Part shown: piece after piece, positions 16,101 to 22,248 of the stretch
How positions within the stretch are numbered: the first letter of the stretch is position 1
Layout of the letters: each line of letters begins with the position of its first letter
Source of the DNA: Lyngbya sp. CCAP 1446/10
Lineage (GTDB): Bacteria > Cyanobacteriota > Cyanobacteriia > Cyanobacteriales > Microcoleaceae
Assembly: GCF_026130175.1 (NCBI RefSeq)
Contig: NZ_JAIGNI010000055.1
Span: 1 to 39,983, forward strand
Length of the DNA: 39,983 nt
Direction of reading: 5' to 3'
Notes under the pieces: generated by a model
What the model was told of the DNA's origin: nothing
Database searches by the model: none
What the model saw: only the letters and a program-made list of their open reading frames with translations
Position numbers and translations under genes: made by a program

Positions 16101-16164
16101 AAAAAGGCTTACTGCAAAAAATGTTTGTGTAAATCTTTAAAATAGTACCAAAGCTAACCAAGGA
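16101..16164 (+). repeat. 64-bp direct repeat, copy 2
   Basis: This is a near-perfect copy of 15421-15484 (two mismatches), again starting in an hsdS tail (AAAAAAGGCTTACTGCAAAA, ATGTTTGTGTAA) and ending with AAGGA, 7 nt before the ATG of the DUF2281-like gene. Together the copies bracket Uma2 copy 1. Confidence 0.9.
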
Positions 16165-16171
16165 TAAACCC

Positions 16172-16311
16172 ATGTTAACCCTAGAAATGGCAATCCAAAA
16201 AATCCAACAATTCCCCCCGAACAACGCAATAAAGTTATTAAATATATCGAATTTCTGGAATCTCAAGCCCATCGACAAGCTGAATTTCCCACTTATAGCA
16301 ATTCTGTTTGA
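16172..16311 (+). pseudogene. Frameshifted DUF2281-like antitoxin gene
   Basis: ATG at 16172 begins MLTLEMAIQKIQQFP; at a run of six C residues (16213-16218) the frame slips. In the next frame the protein continues EQRNKVIKYIEFLESQAHRQ and AEFPTYSNSV, stop at 16309-16311, which is the expected continuation (LPPEQ...KVIEFIEFLE) of short DUF2281-type proteins often paired with toxins. One missing C restores the frame. This is either a real mutation, a phase-variable tract or a sequencing error. The zero-frame product would run to 16414 with an unrelated tail. Confidence 0.65.
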
Positions 16312-16410
16312 AGCTACACAGAATGGGAAAATGGGAAGCCTGAAATCCTTTCCTGTAAAGGATACATTCTATGCAGCTTCACAGAAAAATGCTATTACCG
16401 AGTGTTTTTT

Positions 16411-16642
16411 ATGAACTACCGAAACCACATCACGATCGAAGCAAATAAACGCGGTGGTAAGCCTTGTGTACGCGGCTTGCGAATTACGGTTTATGAAGTG
16501 CTTGAGTACCTGGCTTCCGAGATGACCGAAGCAGAAATTCAAGGGCGATTTCCCCGATTTGACGCGAGAAGATTTAAAAGCCTGTATTGCTTATGCTGCT
16601 GACCGTGAGCGTCGGTTTATGACTGCGACCTTATCGGCATGA
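16411..16642 (+). pseudogene. Frameshifted DUF433 antitoxin gene
   Basis: ATG at 16411 gives MNYRNHITIEANKRGGKPCV and RGLRITVYEVLEYLASEMTE, the typical DUF433 fold (HTH-like antitoxin of DUF433/DUF5615 toxin-antitoxin pairs). Near 16545 the frame breaks: the correct continuation DFPDLTREDLKACIAYAADR ERRFMTATLSA lies in another frame and ends at TGA 16640-16642. In the first frame a premature stop occurs at 16602. The stop overlaps the ATG of a toxin remnant in the usual ATGA arrangement, so the operon structure survives while the gene is broken. Confidence 0.75.
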
Positions 16643-16719
16643 AATTACTTTTTGATGAAAAATTGTCACCCAAGGGGTATTTTTTCATCATTTTTTATAG
16701 AATAGGAAGGATTAATTAG
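16639..16719 (+). pseudogene. DUF5615 toxin N-terminal remnant
   Basis: ATG at 16639 overlaps the DUF433 stop and encodes MKLLFDEKLSPK, the highly characteristic beginning of DUF5615 PIN-like toxins (MKLLFDENLSPKL). After 12 residues the similarity stops and the frame runs into unrelated AT-rich DNA with a TAG at 16717. The toxin has been deleted; only its start remains. Confidence 0.7.
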
Positions 16720-16729
16720 GGAAACTCAA

Positions 16730-16945
16730 ATGGCAATTAACACTTCTTTAGAGGAACGGCTTGCAGCAGTGGAAGCAGCGATCGCACAGTTGCAGAAGCA
16801 AATTGTGGCTTCTCAACCGACAAATTGGTTGCAACAGATTATAGGGTCTTTCAAAGATGAACCTGCCTTTGAAGAGCTACTTGCCTATGGACGAGCGATT
16901 CGCCAAGGGGATGAGTCTCTCCTCGAAGCTCAAGATGAGCTATGA
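16730..16945 (+). CDS. Antitoxin-like small protein upstream of vapC
   Basis: This 71-residue protein (MAINTSLEERLAAVEAAIAQ, LQKQIVASQPTNWLQQIIGSFKDEPAFEELLAYGRAIRQGDE) has an N-terminal heptad-rich coiled coil followed by the segment NWLQQIIGSFKDEPAFEELLAYGR that is typical of cyanobacterial antitoxins paired with VapC PIN toxins. Its stop overlaps the vapC start by 4 bp (ATGA), so the two are translationally coupled. There is no obvious DNA-binding fold of the AbrB or RHH type. Since the partner toxin is interrupted by a MITE, the antitoxin may now be an orphan. Confidence 0.75.
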   Translation: MAINTSLEERLAAVEAAIAQLQKQIVASQPTNWLQQIIGSFKDEPAFEELLAYGRAIRQGDESLLEAQDEL

Positions 16946-17493
16946 AATATTTACTGGATACGGATCATCTGAGTATTCTTCAACGTCAAGCAGGCATAGA
17001 TTTTAGCAACCTTTCGACGCGCATGGCTCAGTACGCGCTATCAGATTTTGCCGTATCGACTGTAACGTTTCATGAACAGATGCTTGGCTGTCACGCTTAT
17101 ATTAATCGTGCTCGTAACCCGGATGACGTAGTGAGAGGGTATACAATAGACCTCTTGCAAAAATCCTTTTAATCAAATTCTGGAACGGGCAAGATGCCCA
17201 TTCCACAAGAAAAAAAATTTTGTGGGATGGGCATCTTGCCCGTCCTAGTTATTTTTGCAAGAGGTCTAATGATGGCGCGGCTCGTTAGTGACTTCAAAGT
17301 GTTGCCCCTTGTCTCATTCGATGCAGGTGCGGCTACAACATTTGATCGATTACAGTCACAACGGATTCAACTGGCAAAGATGGATGCTCGGATCGCGGCA
17401 ATTGCAATGTTCCGTGGGTTGATTTTGTTAACCCGTAATCATAGAGATTTTGCTAAAGTAACAGGGTTATCGATCGAAGATTGGACAGTTTAA
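16942..17493 (+). pseudogene. vapC: vapC PIN-domain toxin gene interrupted by a MITE
   Basis: The 5' part encodes MKYLLDTDHLSILQRQAGID ... FAVSTVTFHEQMLGCHAY ... DDVVRGYTI, with the PIN catalytic Asp (DTD) and Glu. The 3' part (from 17269) continues MMARLVSDFKVLPLVSFDAG, AKMDARIAAIAMFRGLILLTRNHRDFAKV, with the remaining acidic residues. A 118-bp element (17149-17266) plus one TA lies between and introduces a stop at 17170-17172. Removing 120 bp restores one uninterrupted frame of 143 codons, the normal size of VapC ribonucleases (tRNA or rRNA cleavage). The gene was therefore intact before insertion. Confidence 0.88.
17149..17266. mobile_element. 118-bp MITE with 16-bp terminal inverted repeats, TA target
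   Basis: It starts GACCTCTTGCAAAAAT and ends ATTTTTGCAAGAGGTC (perfect 16-bp TIRs), and is flanked on both sides by TA (17147-17148, 17267-17268), the target duplication of IS630/Tc1-mariner elements. The interior is a long hairpin (CGGGCAAGATGCCCATTCCA ... TGGGATGGGCATCTTGCCCG). It has no coding capacity. A related copy, with a decayed right end, is at 36201-36288. Confidence 0.88.
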
Positions 17494-17632
17494 AGCGTCA
17501 GTAGAAATAGTAGTCAATCCCGTTGCTCTTTGAATATTCATGCCTTGATACAGCCGATCGCCGAGAGTGTGCGATCGACTCTAAATGCTCTCTAATCTAA
17601 AATATAATAAAGATAGCTTTTTTCAGTGCGAC

Positions 17633-17735
17633 GGCTTAAGTGATTGAGTCAAATCGTGCGGCGATCTCGATCGAGGAAAGGAGATTCTGATGGAGTTAGA
17701 AGGGGTTGACGTACATCATAAAGCTCAGGTGATTT
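17633..17735 (+). repeat. Direct repeat flanking Uma2 copy 2, left copy
   Basis: GCTTAAGTGATTGAGTCAAA+TCGTG at the left and GGGTTGACGTACATCATAAA+GCTC at the right correspond to GCTTAAGTGATGTAGTCTAA and GGGTTGACATACATCATCAA at 18373-18442. About 35 bp present here are missing in the other copy. It includes a weak TTGACG-N18-TGATTT promoter-like pair ahead of the Uma2 gene. The rest of 17494-17784 shows no gene. Confidence 0.7.
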
Positions 17736-17784
17736 ACGTCCGGTGAGCGTGTTGGTATTACTACTTTTAAATTAGGAGATTGTT

Positions 17785-18363
17785 ATGATTGCAGCTAGAG
17801 AGCAGGATCGGTCCTTTACACCTGAAGAGTATTTTGCTTGGGAGGAGCAACAATTAGAAAGACATGAACTAATCGATGGTCGCGTATATGCGATGACTGG
17901 CGGGACTAGAAATCACAGTGATATCGCGGGAAACTTTTTACTGACGATCAAGCCCCATCTGCGGGGTAGTGGTTGTAAAACATACAATTCTGACTGCCGC
18001 GTAAATATCCTCAACACTCGCAACTATACCTATCCCGATCTGAGTGTCACTTGCGATCCGCGAGATAATTCTAGCCCTCAATATATTACCTATCCCTGTT
18101 TGATTGTTGAGGTTTTATCGGATAGTACCGAGGCTTACGATCGTGGCAAGAAATTTGAAAAATATCGCCGCAATCCGAATTTAGTCGATTATGTGTTGGT
18201 GAGTTCGGATGAGATGGCGATCGATATTTATCATAAAAATGATGCGGGGGATTGGTTGATTCTGAGCTATCGAGCGGGGGATCGCGTGGAGCTTAAAAGT
18301 ATTGGGTTGAGTTTGGCGATCGAGCAATTATATGAAGAAATTGTTTTCGAGCAGCAATCTTAA
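17785..18363 (+). CDS. Uma2 family endonuclease (DUF820), copy 2
   Basis: This is a second PD-(D/E)XK-fold Uma2 protein, 192 residues: RSFTPEEYFAWEEQQLERHELIDGRVYAM, RNHSDIAGNFL, YTYPDLSVTCD, PCLIVEVLSDSTEAYDRGKK, DYVLVSSDEMAIDIYHKN. It shares the overall pattern and ending (ELKSIGLSLAIEQLYEE) with copy 1 but is clearly diverged, so the two are old paralogues. A good ribosome binding site (TTAGGAGATTGTT) precedes the ATG. The gene is bracketed by imperfect direct repeats (17633-17735 and 18373-18442), of which the right one carries the promoter that seems to serve the restriction-modification operon. Confidence 0.88.
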   Translation: MIAAREQDRSFTPEEYFAWEEQQLERHELIDGRVYAMTGGTRNHSDIAGNFLLTIKPHLRGSGCKTYNSDCRVNILNTRNYTYPDLSVTCDPRDNSSPQYITYPCLIVEVLSDSTEAYDRGKKFEKYRRNPNLVDYVLVSSDEMAIDIYHKNDAGDWLILSYRAGDRVELKSIGLSLAIEQLYEEIVFEQQS

Positions 18364-18372
18364 ATTTATTAT

Positions 18373-18442
18373 GCTTAAGTGATGTAGTCTAATCGTGGCG
18401 AGTAAGAACGGGTTGACATACATCATCAAGCTGCGGTATTAT
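18373..18442 (+). promoter_or_regulatory. Direct repeat right copy with promoter TTGACA-N18-TATTAT
   Basis: TTGACA (18413-18418) and TATTAT (18437-18442) are 18 nt apart, a good sigma70-type promoter about 240 nt upstream of hsdM. The promoter lies in the repeat shared with 17633-17735. The rest of 18364-18691 has no gene; it is an untranslated leader of the hsd operon as far as I can see. Confidence 0.6.
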
Positions 18443-18691
18443 TCGACTATATGCAGTATTTTACCGCAACTGCGATACAATTATAAGTTAGAGCACTTTA
18501 TCCCCTTAAACCCATCGAAGTCAAAACCTTCAGGTTTCCTTGCAGCAGAATTACGGGTTTGGAGATGAGGGTGACTGGATTCCTGTAAAGCGTCCTTACC
18601 TGATTTCAATGTTTAGACACTGGTTAGGGTCTATACTCCGATCAGACAATACTTTTTGGCGGTGCTAGCGATCGCCCAGTACGAGAAATAA

Positions 18692-20314
18692 ATGGCAAAC
18701 GGACAAAACGGGCAAAACGGACAAAAGAAAAAATTAGAAACTCAACTCTGGAATATTGCCGACTCGCTACGGGGCAAGATGAATGCTGATGAGTTTCGGG
18801 ATTACTGCTTAGGGTTCATTTTCTATAAATACCTGTCCGAGCGTCAGCATCTTTACGCCAATGAAATCTTGGCTGAGGATAAGATTGATTTTCTAGAGCT
18901 TGATGAATCGTCAGCAGAAGGGCAGGAATATTTAGAGGCGATCAAGGAAGAGTCGATCGCAGAGTTGGGGTATTTTCTGAAGCCTTCGGAGTTGTTTGGG
19001 GCTTTGGCAAAGCGGGCATTGGGGAATAAGGCGGAGGAGGAAGAGATTAGTGATGAGGAGTTGGAAGCGAGTTCCATTTTTATTTTGGACGATCTGACTC
19101 AGGTGCTTAATAGCATTGAGCGATCGACGATGGGGAAGGAGAGTGAGGAGGATTTCGACCATTTGTTTGAGGATTTGGATCTGACTTCGACAAAGTTGGG
19201 GCGAACTCCGAAGGCGAAGAATGCGCTGATTGCGAAGATTTTGGTGCATTTGAATAAGATTGATTTTCGGTTGGAGGATAGCGAGAGTGATGTGCTGGGG
19301 GATGCCTACGAGTATTTGATTGGGCAGTTTGCCAGTGGGGCGGGGAAGAAGGCGGGGGAGTTTTATACGCCGCAACAGGTTTCTAAGGTGTTGGCGAAGA
19401 TTGTGACGACGGGGAAGGAGCGGCTGAAGTCTGTTTACGATCCGACTTGTGGATCGGGTTCGTTGTTGTTGCGGGTGGCGCGGGAGGTGGATGAGGTTGG
19501 GGATTTTTACGGGCAGGAGATGAACCGAACAACCTACAACCTTGCGCGGATGAATATGATTTTGCATGGAGTGCATTATCGGAATTTTGATTTGCGGCAA
19601 GAGGATACGCTGGAGCATCCGCAGCATGAGGGTATGCGGTTTGAGGCTGTGGTGGCAAATCCGCCGTTTTCAGCAAACTGGAGTGCGAATAAGCTGTTTG
19701 AGTCGGACGATCGCTTTAGTCAGTATGGGCGGTTAGCTCCGAGTTCTAAGGCGGATTTTGCGTTTGTGCAGCATATGCTCCATCATTTGGATGAGAATGG
19801 GACAATGGCGGTGGTGTTGCCTCACGGGGTTTTGTTTCGGGGTGCGGCGGAGGGAGAGATCCGCAAGTATTTGATCAAGGAGCGGAATTGGTTGGATGCA
19901 GTGATTGGGTTGCCTGCAAATATTTTTTATGGCACGAGCATTCCCACTTGTGTGTTGGTGTTTAAGAAGTGTCGGGAACAGCCGCACGATATTTTGTTTG
20001 TTGATGCGAGTGCGAGTTTTGAGAAGGCAAAGAATCAGAATTTTTTGCGGGATGGGGATGTGGATAAGATTGTGGCGACTTATCGCGATCGCCTACAAGA
20101 GGAGAAATATAGTTATTGTGCGCCGTTGGCGGAAGTTGCGGAGAATGATTTTAATTTAAATATTCCCCGTTATGTGGATACGTTTGAGGAGGAAGAGGAG
20201 ATTGATTTGGGGGCGATCGCCTTGGAGTTGCGATCGATGGATCAGGCAATGGAGGAGAACGATCGCCTGATTCGGGGGTTTTGTGATGAGTTGGGGATTG
20301 AGGTTCCGTTATGA
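18692..20314 (+). CDS. hsdM: Type I restriction-modification system, DNA methyltransferase subunit HsdM
   Basis: HsdM is an N6-adenine methyltransferase that acts with HsdS, and with HsdR forms the restricting complex. It has 540 residues. The N-terminal HsdM_N helical domain (LETQLWNIADSLRGKMNADEFRDYCLGFIFYKYLSE) is followed by the SAM-binding motif I DPTCGSGSLLL (near 250), catalytic motif IV NPPFS (near 323) and the target-recognition helper VLPHGVLFRGAAEGEIRKYL. The first residues are a low-complexity NGQNGQNGQKKK. The stop overlaps the hsdS ATG by 4 bp (ATGA), giving coupled translation. This is a complete, apparently functional methyltransferase. Confidence 0.96.
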   Translation: MANGQNGQNGQKKKLETQLWNIADSLRGKMNADEFRDYCLGFIFYKYLSERQHLYANEILAEDKIDFLELDESSAEGQEYLEAIKEESIAELGYFLKPSELFGALAKRALGNKAEEEEISDEELEASSIFILDDLTQVLNSIERSTMGKESEEDFDHLFEDLDLTSTKLGRTPKAKNALIAKILVHLNKIDFRLEDSESDVLGDAYEYLIGQFASGAGKKAGEFYTPQQVSKVLAKIVTTGKERLKSVYDPTCGSGSLLLRVAREVDEVGDFYGQEMNRTTYNLARMNMILHGVHYRNFDLRQEDTLEHPQHEGMRFEAVVANPPFSANWSANKLFESDDRFSQYGRLAPSSKADFAFVQHMLHHLDENGTMAVVLPHGVLFRGAAEGEIRKYLIKERNWLDAVIGLPANIFYGTSIPTCVLVFKKCREQPHDILFVDASASFEKAKNQNFLRDGDVDKIVATYRDRLQEEKYSYCAPLAEVAENDFNLNIPRYVDTFEEEEEIDLGAIALELRSMDQAMEENDRLIRGFCDELGIEVPL

Positions 20315-21552
20315 GTAAGAAAGTAAATAGAAAAGTTCCTAAGTTGAGATTCTCTGAATTTGAGGGAGATTGGAAATTTGGAGAAGTCAGCGATTTAATT
20401 AGTAGCTTAGATGCAGGTGTTAGTGTTAACTCGGAGGACAGAGCAGCAAATCAAGTTGAGAAAGGAATTCTAAAAACTAGCTGCATCTCTAATGGAGTTT
20501 TTAACCCCACTGAAAATAAGGTAGTTGCCGACGAACATGAACTTAGCCGTTTAAAAGCACCTGTCACTAAAAATACAATTTTAATTAGTCGAATGAATAC
20601 ACCTATCTTAGTTGGTGCAAATTCTTATATAGAGAAAGATTATCCAAATCTCTTTTTGCCAGATAGACTCTGGGCTGCAAAAATAAAAAAAATAAATTTT
20701 CCTAAGTGGGTTTCTTATTATTTTATTAGAAATAAAGTCAGAGGACTTTTATCTTCAAGAGCAACAGGTACTAGTAATTCGATGAAAAACATTACGAAAA
20801 ATGATGTTTTGACCTTACCTGTATACTTTCCCTCGATCGCTGAACAAGAAAAGATTGCGAGTTTTCTGGGGGCAGTAGATACCCGCCTCAGCCAACTGCG
20901 TCGCAAACACGAACTCCTGCAAACCTATAAACGGGGCGTAATGCAGAAACTCTTTTCTCAACAAATCCGCTTTAAGCGCAATGACGGGCAGCCCTTCCCT
21001 GATTGGGAGAATAAAAAAATCAAAGAAGTAGCGACAATAAATCAAGGTCTTCAAATTGCGATATCCGATAGATTTACGCATCAAGTTAAAGGCAGCTACT
21101 TCTACATAACCAATGAAGTTTTAAAACCAAACAATCAGACTAGATACTACATATTTAACCCATCTAAAAGAGTAATTTGTGGCAAAGATGACATTTTAAT
21201 GACGAGAACTGGCAATACTGGTCAGGTTGTAACTGATGTTGATGGAGCTTTTCATAATAACTTTTTTAAAATTGACTATAATAAAAAAGAAATCAACAAA
21301 AAATTTCTAATTGAATTCTTGAGAAAAGATACTACTCAGCATAAGATTTTAAGTCTTGCTGGAACGTCCACAATACCTGATTTAAATCATAGCGATTTCT
21401 ATAACTTAGACATTGGTGTTCCCTATATTGAAGAACAAGAAAAAATAGCTGATTTCTTGACAGCGATTGATAAAAAGATTGAAGCCATTGCCCAGCAAAT
21501 CGAATTAACTGAGCAATTCAAAAAAGGCTTACTCCAAAAAATGTTTGTGTAG
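20311..21552 (+). CDS. hsdS: Type I restriction-modification specificity subunit HsdS
   Basis: HsdS carries two target-recognition domains and sets the bipartite DNA site. In this 413-residue protein, TRD1 spans about 10-170, the first conserved helix is IAEQEKIASFLGAVDTRLSQLRRKHELLQTYKRGVMQKLFSQ (175-215), TRD2 about 220-365, and the second conserved helix IEEQEKIADFLTAIDKKIEAIAQQIELTEQFKKGLLQKMFV ends the protein. The second helix is almost identical to relics at 15308-15452 and 16093-16131, providing homologous segments through which specificity domains could be exchanged. TRD coding DNA is visibly more AT-rich than hsdM, as usual for shuffled TRDs. Confidence 0.94.
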   Translation: MSKKVNRKVPKLRFSEFEGDWKFGEVSDLISSLDAGVSVNSEDRAANQVEKGILKTSCISNGVFNPTENKVVADEHELSRLKAPVTKNTILISRMNTPILVGANSYIEKDYPNLFLPDRLWAAKIKKINFPKWVSYYFIRNKVRGLLSSRATGTSNSMKNITKNDVLTLPVYFPSIAEQEKIASFLGAVDTRLSQLRRKHELLQTYKRGVMQKLFSQQIRFKRNDGQPFPDWENKKIKEVATINQGLQIAISDRFTHQVKGSYFYITNEVLKPNNQTRYYIFNPSKRVICGKDDILMTRTGNTGQVVTDVDGAFHNNFFKIDYNKKEINKKFLIEFLRKDTTQHKILSLAGTSTIPDLNHSDFYNLDIGVPYIEEQEKIADFLTAIDKKIEAIAQQIELTEQFKKGLLQKMFV

Positions 21553-21561
21553 TGGGGTGTT

Positions 21562-22242
21562 ATGGAGAGTTTAGAAGCTTTAGTAAAGAGACATTTTAAA
21601 GAATTTCCCGAATTCCATTACTATGGTGCATTTGCCGAATTCGTTAGCGCGATTGAAAGCTATCACCAAGATTTGAACATGGGGGTTAGCTCGGATTGTT
21701 GTAACTCACTTCTGCAAAGTCTTTGCAAGACCATAATTACCCAAATTGATTCAACTACAGTGGGATCATTAGAACCTCTTAGGACTGATCAACTAATAAA
21801 GAAGGTAGCAACACTACTCCAAAAAAATGATGATGTTTGTGAAAGAGATTTTGCGTCTCAGCTTGGAAAAATAGGAGTACATATTAATGCTATAAGAAAT
21901 AACCGAGGCGAATTATCACACGGTAGATGCATACCCAAAGAATTGCTTAACGATCAAGATTTATCACGTCTGCTAAGAGAAATAACAGAAAGCCTGTCTC
22001 GTTATCTCATATCTTCATTTTTTATTTTTACCTTAGACAAGCAGTCAAAAGAAGACATTGAAATCGAAAAAGACCAAATTAGATATGAAGAAAATTCGGA
22101 ATTTAACGACTTGTTAGACGAAGAATATCCTTTAGATGGAAAACTACTTTATAGCCAAGCACTCTATACCCTTTACTATGAAGACTATAATATCCGGTTA
22201 CAAACCTTCCTCTATGAACAAGCATTGTTAAACAAAGAGTAG
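21562..22242 (+). CDS. HEPN/Abi_C-like protein embedded in the type I RM operon
   Basis: This 226-residue, all-helical, acidic protein has no confident family name. Residues 100-125 read FASQLGKIGVHINAIRNNRGELSHGR: the RN-x2-G-x3-HG core resembles the C-terminal abortive-infection domain (Abi_C) and contains an R-x4-H match to the HEPN ribonuclease motif (R-x4-6-H). The C-terminus is rich in Asp/Glu and Tyr (EKDQIRYEENSEFNDLLDEEYPLDG). It lies 9 bp after hsdS and 6 bp before hsdR on the same strand, so it is co-transcribed and probably part of the defence operon. It may be a back-up abortive effector or a regulator of restriction. Its DNA is AT-rich compared with hsdM and hsdR. Confidence 0.6.
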   Translation: MESLEALVKRHFKEFPEFHYYGAFAEFVSAIESYHQDLNMGVSSDCCNSLLQSLCKTIITQIDSTTVGSLEPLRTDQLIKKVATLLQKNDDVCERDFASQLGKIGVHINAIRNNRGELSHGRCIPKELLNDQDLSRLLREITESLSRYLISSFFIFTLDKQSKEDIEIEKDQIRYEENSEFNDLLDEEYPLDGKLLYSQALYTLYYEDYNIRLQTFLYEQALLNKE

Positions 22243-22248
22243 GACACC

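Noticed and set aside
17194..17493. A 99-codon frame starting inside the MITE and ending with vapC
   Set aside because: Its first 25 codons are MITE hairpin sequence; the rest is the 3' half of the interrupted vapC.
18932..19627. A 231-codon frame antisense to hsdM
   Set aside because: It is Leu/Arg/Gln/Pro-rich as expected for an antisense shadow of a conserved gene, with no motif or ribosome binding site.
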